In this document: positions 7,105-15,994 of the stretch, in pieces | How positions within the stretch are numbered: position 1 is the stretch's first letter | Layout of the letters: every line of letters begins with the position of its first letter | Origin: Calditrichota bacterium | GTDB taxonomy: Bacteria; Zixibacteria; MSB-5A5; GN15; FEB-12 | Reading direction: 5' to 3' | Assembly (NCBI GenBank): GCA_008501655.1 | Contig: QQUK01000355.1 | Location: 1-18,186, forward strand | Length of the DNA: 18,186 bases | Position numbers and translations under genes: made by a program | The notes under the pieces: model-generated | Databases searched by the model: none | Seen by the model: the letters and a program-made list of their open reading frames with translations, nothing else | What the model was told of the DNA's origin: nothing

Positions 7105-8190
7105 ATGAGAAAAATCTGTATACTAACCATTATCTTCCTATTTGCTGCCGCTGAGCTGTTTGCCGGAGCAAAAGTTATCAGTTACCAGGGACAGCTTAGC
7201 AATCCCGATGGAACACCTGCGACCGATGCTGTTTATCCATTTGAGTTTTTACTCTATGATCAATCTTCTGCCGGTTCAATTCTCTGGGCGGAATCAACTG
7301 ACCTGGAAACCAACAACGGTCTCTTTTCGCATAATATCGGCTCTGTTAATGACCTTTCTACATCATTATTTTCTGATAATGAGTTAGTTTACCTTGAGGT
7401 CAAGGTTGATGGAAATTCGATACTTCCCCGGGTTTTACTGAGTGCAGCACCATATGCATTTTCTGCCGGCAATCTGGATGTGAGACAAAACGGCTTACCG
7501 AGTATTTCTACTCAGGAGAACGGAGTATTTACAATTTTTGATACTCTGGGTGAAGCGTATATAAAAATGCAGAATCTTCCTGCTGATTCAGCTGTGATGC
7601 TTCCTGATTCGGCAATCAACGCTGATGAGATACTTGATGAACCGGGTATCAATTATTCAGTTGATATAAACCTTGTTACTTTGACAACCGGTGAGATGAC
7701 CGATTTAACTGATTTTACGATGACTATTCCGGACAATGGATATATTCTGCTTTATGGGAAATGTTATCTGCTTTTATCGGGAACAACCGGAGCAAATTCT
7801 GCTGTTGTTCAAATTGATGAGACTGAAGGGGGATCGACAGCATTCCCTTATTACCAGATAGCAGGGTTATCTGGGTATGTCAACTCGGGGACAAATTATT
7901 TTCCGATTATGGTAACAAGAGTTTATTATAAACAAAAAGGGACTTATACCTTCCGTCTTGAAGGAAAAGCAAATCATTCCTTACCGGCACAGGCGCAAAG
8001 CTGGGATCATATTTTAACGGGAATTTACATCCCGACAGCTTATTCTGAAGTTCAGGCTATAGTTGCTGACCCAACCGGATTTTCAGATAGTGAACAGCTC
8101 AATGATGCACAAAACCGTGGTACAGTTTACAAGGTCGATTTACGTGAGTTGGAAATCAAAGATAAGTTGATAGAGTTACTTGATCAGTAA
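7105..8190 (+). CDS. Exported protein with SYQGQL-type N-terminal domain and probable jelly-roll
   Basis: A clear signal peptide (about 1-20, MRKICILTIIFLFAAAELFA) precedes a domain at about 22-118. Its pattern (ISYQGQLSNPDG, FEFLLYD, LWAES, GLFSHNIGS, PRVLLSAAPYAFSA) recurs at the start of many secreted bacterial proteins, including fibre-like and surface ones. Residues about 180-315 alternate beta-rich segments ending YTFRLEGKA and LTGIYIPTAY, which I read as a C1q/adhesin-like jelly roll; this is inference. The last 20 residues are a charged helix, possibly for oligomerisation. There is no YPNPFN sorting domain, unlike its neighbours. It is the only plus-strand gene here and overlaps the next gene's end by 15 bp. 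There is no Shine-Dalgarno site. The function is unknown. Confidence 0.8.
   Translation: MRKICILTIIFLFAAAELFAGAKVISYQGQLSNPDGTPATDAVYPFEFLLYDQSSAGSILWAESTDLETNNGLFSHNIGSVNDLSTSLFSDNELVYLEVKVDGNSILPRVLLSAAPYAFSAGNLDVRQNGLPSISTQENGVFTIFDTLGEAYIKMQNLPADSAVMLPDSAINADEILDEPGINYSVDINLVTLTTGEMTDLTDFTMTIPDNGYILLYGKCYLLLSGTTGANSAVVQIDETEGGSTAFPYYQIAGLSGYVNSGTNYFPIMVTRVYYKQKGTYTFRLEGKANHSLPAQAQSWDHILTGIYIPTAYSEVQAIVADPTGFSDSEQLNDAQNRGTVYKVDLRELEIKDKLIELLDQ
8176..8190. other. 15-bp tail-to-tail overlap of two genes
   Basis: The plus-strand gene ends with TAA at 8188-8190. The minus-strand propeller gene ends at 8176-8178. The last codons of each are therefore antisense to the other, and no intergenic space is left for a conventional terminator. 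Confidence 0.9.
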
Positions 8191-10317
8191 CATCTTTTTC
8201 GTTTCGAGATAATCATCCGTTTTTAGTTTATACAGATACATTCCGCTGGCAACATCGGAACCTGACTTATTTTTACCATCCCATGAAATAGTGTGAACAC
8301 CTGCTTCTTTGTATTCTGAAACGAGATTCCTGACTTCCTGACCAAGAATATTGAAAACTGAGACTGAGACCTTCCCTGCTTGCGGGAGTCGGAATGAGAT
8401 AGTTGTTTCGAGATTGAACGGGTTCGGATAATTTTGGGTAAGGAGATTCTGATTGTCAGCTTGTGTTTTATCATCACCCGGATTATTTGTAAATGGTAAC
8501 GCGTAATTATATATCATAAGATTATTTTCATCTATGACAGCTATCAGGTTTGAATCAGCTTCAATAGTTGTACCCGGCAGGCCACCGTATTCATAAATCT
8601 CCGGAGAACCAGTCGAGATATCAAAAACGGAAAGCCCTTCGTATCCGACAGTATAGATAAAATCGCCAACAACTAACGCATCGGTAACCGGAAGAGGGGT
8701 TGAAATCGATGTATCAATAGAAGCGGTATATGGGTCGGTAATATCAATGACAAACATTTTATCTTCACTGAAGAGGTATAAGGTGTCACCTTTGATTATT
8801 GATGCTTCAGCTTTATCTGACAAGGAGAAGGAATTTATCAAGGTTCGACTAAAATCTGAGTTTACCCGCACTATGGAACATTCCCTTTTTGTATCTGTCA
8901 TATAACCTATTGAATCCTTAAATACAAACGAAGTAAAGGGAGCGGCGGCATTCCATTGGGGACCGGTCTCAAAATAACCAGAGTCGGATATCAGAATCAG
9001 GTTGATAGCTGACGTCTGTTCCAAGAATAGTAAAGAATAATCATAGATCTGTGTACCTGAATAATGAAAATCGGTGATAGATGATGCTGTATATGTAATA
9101 GTATTTTCGATAAATACTGATTCCGGCATAGTGCTGTTTATCATCAGGGCTACTTTATCGATATCCGGAAGTACTCCAAACAAAGTGTCACCGTTGTTCT
9201 GGAGATAACTTACGGGATATACCTGGGGATATATTGTATAGTTGTAGGTGATCTCTCCATTTTCAGAAATATTATAATTCTGAATCGGTTCTTCAGAATT
9301 ACTTACAAAAAGTGAAGAGTTGTATATATACATGTCATTGATTTTACCATTATATGAAAGCCCCTCATTTGCATCAAAAGCTGTCGAAAGGTCATATAGT
9401 GCAAGACCACCGTTTAAATTAGGCAGCAGCAGATATTCATCAGTTTGATATTTAAAAACAGTACCGATTGGACTTGATAGTGATATATCAAAACTGGTTG
9501 CTTCGTTCAGGTTATTTTTTTGGATTAAAAATGACTCACGCTGAGTCATAAAATAGAGCATTGAGTCGGTAGAATAAATATCAGATATTTCCGGTAGGTA
9601 TGGAATCGAATCGATAATTTGGGCGGTGTGCGGTTGATTGAAATCACCAACCATGACTCCTCCGCCTGATAGTTTCAGGTAAAAAAGTGAATCGACCGGT
9701 TCAAAACCAAATGCTCTAAAAGGGACAAACAGATAATCAAGAAATGTTCCGAAGCTGTTATCTTCAAAGCTATACCTTAAAAGCCCGTTATATTCATCCA
9801 TGACATATAGATAATCGTTATCATGTTCAAGCTGGGTAACTAAGATACCTTTCATACTTGAATCAGCAAACTGAGGATTGGTAATGTCTGATATGTCATA
9901 CTGTTCAACACCTTCAAAATATCTTGAAATATACAATGAATTATCAACGATTTCAAAATCAGCAAATGTTTTATTCAGGTCTATATTACCTAAGTAGCTT
10001 ATCTCAGGAAGGTTGTTAATCGAATAATAATAGAGAGAGTTATCAAAGTCATGGACAATCAGGAGTGTATCTGAGATTTTCATACTGACCGGATCTATAT
10101 CAAAGTAAAACCTGTTAACAAATTTAAATTTCGTAATCATCTCATCAAATTCATACACAGAGATACCGCCGATAGATGCCGATACCATATAACCAGAAGA
10201 GAGTTCAATAACTCCGACTGATGTAGACAAAAGAGTCTGATCAGGATAATCAATTACAGCGTGTGAAACGACCGGAATGATTATTATGAGCAGAATGAGA
10301 ACAGATAATTTCTTCAT
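8176..10317 (-). CDS. Secreted beta-propeller protein with type IX-like sorting domain
   Basis: The 713 residues open with a signal peptide (about 1-20). The body is a long series of repeats of roughly 40-50 residues with patterns such as LYISRYFEGVEQYDISDITNP, LYFMTQ, LYLFSEDKMFVIDITDP and IYTVGYEGLSVFDISTG. This is the LVIVD-like style of beta-propeller repeats found in extracellular proteins. Residues 622-713 are the C-terminal domain: NYPNPFN, FRLPQAGKVSVSVFNILGQEV, GMYLYKL and a KKMLLIK end, as in type IX secretion cargo. Its ATG lies inside the subtilase stop (ATGA), so the two are probably co-translated. No catalytic motif is visible; binding or display at the cell surface is a guess. 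Confidence 0.85.
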   Translation of the reverse strand: MKKLSVLILLIIIIPVVSHAVIDYPDQTLLSTSVGVIELSSGYMVSASIGGISVYEFDEMITKFKFVNRFYFDIDPVSMKISDTLLIVHDFDNSLYYYSINNLPEISYLGNIDLNKTFADFEIVDNSLYISRYFEGVEQYDISDITNPQFADSSMKGILVTQLEHDNDYLYVMDEYNGLLRYSFEDNSFGTFLDYLFVPFRAFGFEPVDSLFYLKLSGGGVMVGDFNQPHTAQIIDSIPYLPEISDIYSTDSMLYFMTQRESFLIQKNNLNEATSFDISLSSPIGTVFKYQTDEYLLLPNLNGGLALYDLSTAFDANEGLSYNGKINDMYIYNSSLFVSNSEEPIQNYNISENGEITYNYTIYPQVYPVSYLQNNGDTLFGVLPDIDKVALMINSTMPESVFIENTITYTASSITDFHYSGTQIYDYSLLFLEQTSAINLILISDSGYFETGPQWNAAAPFTSFVFKDSIGYMTDTKRECSIVRVNSDFSRTLINSFSLSDKAEASIIKGDTLYLFSEDKMFVIDITDPYTASIDTSISTPLPVTDALVVGDFIYTVGYEGLSVFDISTGSPEIYEYGGLPGTTIEADSNLIAVIDENNLMIYNYALPFTNNPGDDKTQADNQNLLTQNYPNPFNLETTISFRLPQAGKVSVSVFNILGQEVRNLVSEYKEAGVHTISWDGKNKSGSDVASGMYLYKLKTDDYLETKKMLLIK

Positions 10318-13300
10318 TTAATCAACACCATCTTTTTGGTTTCTTCATATTCTTCTGTCTGCAATGAATAAAAATACATCCCTGATGCAAAATCGGAGGC
10401 ATCAAACTCATAACTATAATGTCCGGCTGACAATTCACCATCAACAATTGTGGTAACTTTCTGTCCAAGGATATTATAAACATGTAAAGCTGTTTCTGAT
10501 TTTCTTGGAATTTCAAATGAAATTATTGTAGTTGGATTAAACGGATTAGGATAATTCTGATTAAGTGTAAACGACTGTGGTAATGACTGGTTATCGAGGT
10601 CGTTGATATCGGTAGTAATTCCCCGGAAGTCAAAAGTATTTGAGTTTAAATTGTCTCCGAGATAACGTACTTTGTTATTTCCGTTATCATAGGATGTATT
10701 AAAATCCCAAACTAAGACATCAGAATTATCCGAGAAGAGAACCATTTCGACAAGTCCATCAGAATCAAGATCATCAATAAGTGGAGCAAACTGAGTTGAG
10801 AATACTCTTGTTGAGACAGCCGGTGTTGTAATCGGCCAGCCTTCGATAGGTTCTAAACTATTGCTGAACATATATACTTGTTCGGGACCGGTGCCGGGAA
10901 GCAGATATCCGGAACGGAAGACAATTTCCGGATTAGCATCACCGACAAGATTGGCGGCAACTGGAATACCAAAAACGGTTTCATCAACAAATGCAACTCC
11001 ATACGGTAAGCCTTCAATCTGAGAATATGCAGAGCCGTCAGCGTTCAGAATATAAAGATAGCTGAAATCAAAAGAGAATGCAGTGAACATTATTTCAGCA
11101 ACGCCATCAAGATTGAGATCGGCAAGAGTTATCGGCGAAGCTAAAAACCAACTATCGAGCTCAGGGAATTGAATAGGAAACGCTCCGTAGTCGTCATAGA
11201 GATGTGTTTTCACTTTAAGACTCATAATCCTGTTTGTATCTTCAGCAAGAGTTATTATCTCCATATAAGAATCATTGTCCAGATCTGTTAATGCTGTACC
11301 AAAAACCTGAGATTCTCTGATAATAATCGGGTCAGTTTCATCCATTAGCGGTAGTCCGGTACGTCCCTCGAATAATCCAACACCACTGTAAGGAGCTGCT
11401 GAAGAGTAGGAAGCGAGAACTTCGTTCAAGCCATTTTGATCAATATCGAGGGAAGTGATATACGGAGAAACTTTGCTGTTTGAAGAAAATGCAGCCGCTC
11501 TCGGATTAAAATCCGAAAAGATACCCTGAAGCGAATAGAAATAAGAATCGCCATTAAACTCGTACGCCATGATCTGGCCAATAGTATTTACGAATGCAAT
11601 TGCTGAGTCCTCTTCGATTCCCAACTGAACAACGGTCGGGTTTGGATATCCGTATCCGAGACCTATCCCCCCTGTTTTGCAATACTGTGGCCATCCTGAA
11701 AGAAGTTCTCCTGAGCCGTTTATAACATAAAGAGCTGAGTCATCGGTAATTATTATATCATTACTGCCGTCTCGGTCTACATCGTATATAGCGGGCATAG
11801 AACGGAGATCTTTACCTGCCAGAGTCGGGAAACCGGGTTTCAGATTTCCGTATGCATCAAAAGCATACAATCCATCTGCTGAGGGGACGATTAGTTCTTT
11901 TAAGTTATCATTATCTATATCATCAACAATCGGCGAAAGCGTTGTTTTAGTACCAATTGATTTTGGCCAGCCCTGAGCAAAGACTGATTCGATATGGAAC
12001 CGGACAGAATCAAGCATGACTCCGTTATCAAAATATCCGAACATATAGAGCGAATACTGACCGGTGTCGATACCTGAGACTTTCCAGTTGTATATCAATG
12101 AATCAAAATGCTCTTTGGTGTCACGCATAAGGATTTCCTGAGTTCCGTTATATCTGTAGAAGATAAGCATTGAATCATATTGCGGTCCGTAAGCTTCACC
12201 TGAGATTTTGATATCGAAGCGGACATTCTCACCCTCGGTCGGTGATGTCAGCGATAATCTGTTTCTGGTTATATAATAAAACTGGGTCTCTTTGGCATTC
12301 CCGGATTGATCATCGATTTTCAAATTGATTACACCGTTGGCAAATGATGTATCGATTGTATAAACAATCGAATCAGCCGGGATTGATGTTCCTGATGCAA
12401 GCAGCTGCCAGTCTCTGTTATATTCCCCTACAGAATAAAAAAGAAGCCAGGCTTGGTTTAAATTTCCACGAGGATTTATTTTTATCGGCAGTTCGGTTGT
12501 ATATCGTTCTCTTTTCCGGGGAGAAATAAAGGAAAGTCCGGTGCTGTTTAACAGTGCTATTGAATTATCTATATTTAAGATACCATGACCTGATAAAGTA
12601 TCATATCCGGGTAATGAGTCTTCCTGATTAAAGGGGTCTAACAAATCATCGGCACCATCTATCAATAACTGTTCAATTTGATTTACATTCAACTCCGGTG
12701 CGATTGATAATAAAAGAGCACCGGCACCTGCGGCAACCGGGGAAGCCATAGATGTTCCATCGGAGAGATAGTATAATGAGTCATCACCGATAAAGCGGAC
12801 ATTCGGTTCCAGGCTGAGAGCATACATATCGGTTCCCTGAGCCCGCAGGGAAAGGATATCTTCGCCCGGAGCAACAATATCAACATGGGGGCCATATGAA
12901 GTAAAGTATGTCATATAACCGTCTGAGTTTGAAGCAGCCACAACAAACGTTGAATCAAAGCCGGCAGGATAATAAATATCGGAGTTCCCAAAATTTCCGG
13001 GTGCAATACAAATGAAAACATTATTTGCTCGAGCAAAAGCGATGACTTCACGAAGCAGGGTTGACTCAAACGGAGTACCCCAACTGATATTGATAACCTG
13101 TGCACCATTATTGACCGCATAGAGGATTCCTTTTGCGGCAACTGAGATTGTAAAAGTCGGTCTGCCGTCAGGAGCGATTTTTACAGGCATGATAGCGACA
13201 TTATTACAAACACCTGAGACTCCGATGTTGTTTGATGCAGCACCAACTATTCCTGCGACATGGGTTCCATGACCGTAAGTATCAACCGGGTCATTGTCAG

Positions 13301-13997
13301 GTGTTGGTTCAAAAAAATCAAATTCTGTTCCGGCTAAATCGTATCCGACAACATCGTCAACATAACCGTTATGGTCATCATCTATTCCATTATTACTTAT
13401 TTCATCGGTGTTATGCCAGATCTGTCCGTTAAGGTCCGGATGCAGATAATCCACACCAGTATCGATGATAGCAACAACAACTTTCGTATGCTCTTGGGGA
13501 GGGTTTTCGTAATATTCTGTGAGAGAAATATCTTTTCCGGAAGTACCAGTTTTTAAAACAAGAGAATCGTTATACTCCCCTTCCCTTCGGTCAATCCCGT
13601 AATAGCTTTGTCCGGTATTGTTGAGAAACCATTGATGTTCAAAGAGAGGATCCTGGGGATAGTCAAACAGTTCACCATAATAATCCGGTTCTATAAATTC
13701 GATATTATCGGAACCTAATATATTGATGATATCTGATTGTGTTAACGATGTATCTGCAGAAGTAAAAGTATAGTAATTACTGAGTGCTTCGATTTGTTTT
13801 TTATTCGAACTAAAATCATTTGAGATTTTTGAAAGTGAGACATCAGATGAAAGTGCATTTTTCAGAATATCTACTTTTGTAGAATTAGATAGTTTTACAA
13901 TAAACTGTCCGGGAACCGGGCCTTTATTTTCTGAAGCTGACAGAGGCTGGATAAACAGAAAGAGAACCACAGTTATCAGGAATTGTTTAGATTTCAT
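10314..13997 (-). CDS. Secreted subtilisin-like serine protease (S8) with FG-GAP-like repeats and sorting domain
   Basis: The 1227 residues are modular. There is a signal peptide (1-21) and an I9-like propeptide (about 28-108, VPGQFIVKL to IEPDYYGEL). The S8 domain has Asp179 in AIIDTGVDYLHPDL, His243 in YGHGTHVAGI, oxyanion Asn335 in APGNFG and Ser416 in DGTSMASP, a complete catalytic set. NNGIDDDHNGYVDD (202-215) looks like a calcium loop. Two beta-sandwich regions follow (about 485-680). FG-GAP/VCBS-like repeats with DIDNDN, DVDRDGSND, DIDQNGLNE and DLNLDGV run through about 685-1110. A type IX-like C-terminal domain (about 1136-1227, NYPNPFNPTT to KKMVLIK) ends the protein. It is likely a secreted or surface endopeptidase for nutrient protein. 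It is the first gene of the pair with the propeller protein. There is no Shine-Dalgarno site before the ATG. Confidence 0.95.
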   Translation of the reverse strand: MKSKQFLITVVLFLFIQPLSASENKGPVPGQFIVKLSNSTKVDILKNALSSDVSLSKISNDFSSNKKQIEALSNYYTFTSADTSLTQSDIINILGSDNIEFIEPDYYGELFDYPQDPLFEHQWFLNNTGQSYYGIDRREGEYNDSLVLKTGTSGKDISLTEYYENPPQEHTKVVVAIIDTGVDYLHPDLNGQIWHNTDEISNNGIDDDHNGYVDDVVGYDLAGTEFDFFEPTPDNDPVDTYGHGTHVAGIVGAASNNIGVSGVCNNVAIMPVKIAPDGRPTFTISVAAKGILYAVNNGAQVINISWGTPFESTLLREVIAFARANNVFICIAPGNFGNSDIYYPAGFDSTFVVAASNSDGYMTYFTSYGPHVDIVAPGEDILSLRAQGTDMYALSLEPNVRFIGDDSLYYLSDGTSMASPVAAGAGALLLSIAPELNVNQIEQLLIDGADDLLDPFNQEDSLPGYDTLSGHGILNIDNSIALLNSTGLSFISPRKRERYTTELPIKINPRGNLNQAWLLFYSVGEYNRDWQLLASGTSIPADSIVYTIDTSFANGVINLKIDDQSGNAKETQFYYITRNRLSLTSPTEGENVRFDIKISGEAYGPQYDSMLIFYRYNGTQEILMRDTKEHFDSLIYNWKVSGIDTGQYSLYMFGYFDNGVMLDSVRFHIESVFAQGWPKSIGTKTTLSPIVDDIDNDNLKELIVPSADGLYAFDAYGNLKPGFPTLAGKDLRSMPAIYDVDRDGSNDIIITDDSALYVINGSGELLSGWPQYCKTGGIGLGYGYPNPTVVQLGIEEDSAIAFVNTIGQIMAYEFNGDSYFYSLQGIFSDFNPRAAAFSSNSKVSPYITSLDIDQNGLNEVLASYSSAAPYSGVGLFEGRTGLPLMDETDPIIIRESQVFGTALTDLDNDSYMEIITLAEDTNRIMSLKVKTHLYDDYGAFPIQFPELDSWFLASPITLADLNLDGVAEIMFTAFSFDFSYLYILNADGSAYSQIEGLPYGVAFVDETVFGIPVAANLVGDANPEIVFRSGYLLPGTGPEQVYMFSNSLEPIEGWPITTPAVSTRVFSTQFAPLIDDLDSDGLVEMVLFSDNSDVLVWDFNTSYDNGNNKVRYLGDNLNSNTFDFRGITTDINDLDNQSLPQSFTLNQNYPNPFNPTTIISFEIPRKSETALHVYNILGQKVTTIVDGELSAGHYSYEFDASDFASGMYFYSLQTEEYEETKKMVLIK

Positions 13998-14082
13998 AAA
14001 GTCAAATATTCTTTGGTTTTACGGCAGTTTATCTCATTTATTCAAGTAACGAATCTGGTGAGGGTTTTGTTTACTTACATCT

Positions 14083-14110
14083 AAGATACTATCTATTGAA
14101 AAGTTGTCAA
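14083..14110 (-). promoter_or_regulatory. Candidate promoter for the subtilase-propeller pair
   Basis: Minus-strand TTGACA (14105-14110, full consensus), 16 bp, TATCTT (14083-14088). It lies in the 173-bp gap after the ligase gene and would give a leader of about 80 nt. TGACAAC recurs about 20 bp upstream. Confidence 0.4.
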
Positions 14111-14170
14111 GAAAAGCTGATATCTTGTTGTCAGAGAATGGAATATAGAGTGAAATGAGCGCAGAAACTG

Positions 14171-15715
14171 CTATTTGAGCTGTTTTTTGTCGATTTTGCC
14201 GGCTTGAGTTTTTGGGAGGATATCAACAAAATCAATATATTTTGGTACTTTGAATTCAGGGAGTATACTCCTGATAAATTTCTGTATCTCTTTATCATCA
14301 GCTATTTCGTTTTCTTTGAGAACGATTACAGCTTTGACAGCCTCGCCAAAGATATCATCTTCAACGCCAAAAACAGCTACTTCATGGATTTTCTGATTAG
14401 TTAAAAGTGTCTCTTCTACTTCTTTAACAGAAATTCTGTTACCGCCTGATTTGATAATCTCTTTTTTTCGGCCGACGATATAGATATAGCCGTCTTTGTC
14501 ACGTTTCGCCAAATCCCCGGTGTACAACCAGCCATCTTTGAGAACTGCACTTTGTTCTTCCGGCTGATTCCAATATCCGAGCATGATTGAGTCTCCCCCG
14601 ACAACAATTTCACCGGTTTCATCTGTTGATGTTTCTGTACCGTCCTCTTTGAGAATTTTTACATCAACACCTTTTACTTCAATACCGATTGAACCGAGTT
14701 TTTCCAAAAGTTTTTCCGGTGGAAGCCAGGTGACACGGGGTGATGCTTCAGTTTGTCCGTACATGATGTAAATTTCTTTATCTGGAAAAGCATCGTGTAG
14801 TTTCCTGATTACATCGGGAGCCATTGCCCCACCAGCTTGGGTAAAATAGCGGAGGTTCGGAAAATTCCTTTCGGTCAACGTTGATTTGTTCAAAAGTATC
14901 ATGAAATTTGAGGGAACACCTGAGAGACCGGTTACTTTTTCATTTTGCATAGTGTCCAATATCGTTTCTGCATACATAAAGCGATTATCTATGACAAGCG
15001 TTCCACCGGTAGAAATATGGGTCAGCAACAGAGAATTACCGTAGATATAATAAAACGGCAGGATAACCATGACTGAATCTTTTTCAGTTAGCTTCAGATA
15101 TTCGTTGGTTCCGATTGTATTTGAAATCAGGTTTTTGTGCGAGAGCATGACCCCTTTAGCTTCGCCGGTCGAACCGGAAGTATAAAAGATAGCAGCAAGT
15201 TCATGGGGTGCTTGTTTGGCATCATCCCAATTGAGAAGATTTAAGCCTGACTCTGGTTCGATTACTTGATCGTTGAAGATATCTATAAAGGACCTATATG
15301 TTATGGAATCATCTTTCAGTTTAAATTCTTTTTCGGAGATGATCTCTTTTACCGGATGATTCAGGGTGTATAGTTTTTTAAACAAACGCTGGAATTTGAA
15401 GCCTACACAAAGGGTGCTGATATTAGAGTCATGCAGGATTTTATTTAGTTTTTCTTCATGCAGTGATGTATCAAGAGGAATGACGACATAGCCGGCTCTT
15501 AATACAGCAAAATAAGCAACTATGTAGTCGATTGAATTTTCAAAAAAGACACCAATACGGGCATCATCGGGATAAGATTGTTTTTTGAGAAATTCAGCAA
15601 GCCGGGAGACTTTGCTATTAAGCTGCTTGTAAGTTATAGATTCATCCAAATAAATAACCGCTGTATTATCAGGAAATACAGCGGCTGTTTTATTTAGTAT
15701 ATCTGAGATAATCAT
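14171..15715 (-). CDS. AMP-forming acyl-acid ligase (acyl-CoA/acyl-ACP synthetase family)
   Basis: A 514-residue member of the ANL superfamily. These enzymes activate a carboxylic acid with ATP to an acyl-adenylate, then load it onto CoA or a carrier protein. All core motifs are present: FYTSGSTGEAKGVMLSHKN (177-195), YGQTEA (319-324), YTGD (398-401), GRKKEIIKSGGNRIS (415-429) and catalytic Lys507 in TQAGKIDKKQL. The substrate cannot be read from the sequence. An acyl carrier protein gene ends 12 bases upstream, so loading that carrier is the likely job, much as DltA loads DltC. It is the last gene of the three-gene operon. No good Shine-Dalgarno site precedes the ATG, so coupling to the upstream genes is plausible. 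A free acyl-CoA ligase remains possible. Confidence 0.92.
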   Translation of the reverse strand: MIISDILNKTAAVFPDNTAVIYLDESITYKQLNSKVSRLAEFLKKQSYPDDARIGVFFENSIDYIVAYFAVLRAGYVVIPLDTSLHEEKLNKILHDSNISTLCVGFKFQRLFKKLYTLNHPVKEIISEKEFKLKDDSITYRSFIDIFNDQVIEPESGLNLLNWDDAKQAPHELAAIFYTSGSTGEAKGVMLSHKNLISNTIGTNEYLKLTEKDSVMVILPFYYIYGNSLLLTHISTGGTLVIDNRFMYAETILDTMQNEKVTGLSGVPSNFMILLNKSTLTERNFPNLRYFTQAGGAMAPDVIRKLHDAFPDKEIYIMYGQTEASPRVTWLPPEKLLEKLGSIGIEVKGVDVKILKEDGTETSTDETGEIVVGGDSIMLGYWNQPEEQSAVLKDGWLYTGDLAKRDKDGYIYIVGRKKEIIKSGGNRISVKEVEETLLTNQKIHEVAVFGVEDDIFGEAVKAVIVLKENEIADDKEIQKFIRSILPEFKVPKYIDFVDILPKTQAGKIDKKQLK

Positions 15716-15727
15716 CTGAATAGTTTG

Positions 15728-15994
15728 TTATCCATTAACTTTCTTAGTAATAAAATTAGCAAGATTATCAACGGAATCTAAATTTGCCGGAATCATTTCA
15801 TCATTTTCAATAGTAAAGTTAAATTTTTCTTCAACAAATCCGGTGACTTCGAGAATACCGGTTGAATCAACAATACCGTTGTGCATAAATGAATCGGAAT
15901 CGGTAAAACTATCTGCATCTTCGCCGAATAAAAATGTTTCGACAATGAATTCTTTTATCTCTTTTTTTAAGGCATCTTTATCCATCTGTATCAT
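15728..15994 (-). CDS. Acyl carrier protein
   Basis: An 88-residue acidic, helical protein of carrier-protein size. GIVDSTGILEV (40-50) contains the DS signature, with Ser44 as the expected phosphopantetheine site. The residue after the serine is Thr rather than the Leu/Met of fatty-acid-synthesis AcpP, a form seen in specialised carriers, so this is unlikely to be the housekeeping ACP. The ATG directly follows the nadE stop (TAAATG). AAAGGA lies only three bases before it. The in-frame ATG three codons later (15985, MDKDALKK) has a 12-base spacing, so the exact start is uncertain. It presumably carries the acyl group delivered by the downstream ligase. Confidence 0.9.
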   Translation of the reverse strand: MIQMDKDALKKEIKEFIVETFLFGEDADSFTDSDSFMHNGIVDSTGILEVTGFVEEKFNFTIENDEMIPANLDSVDNLANFITKKVNG

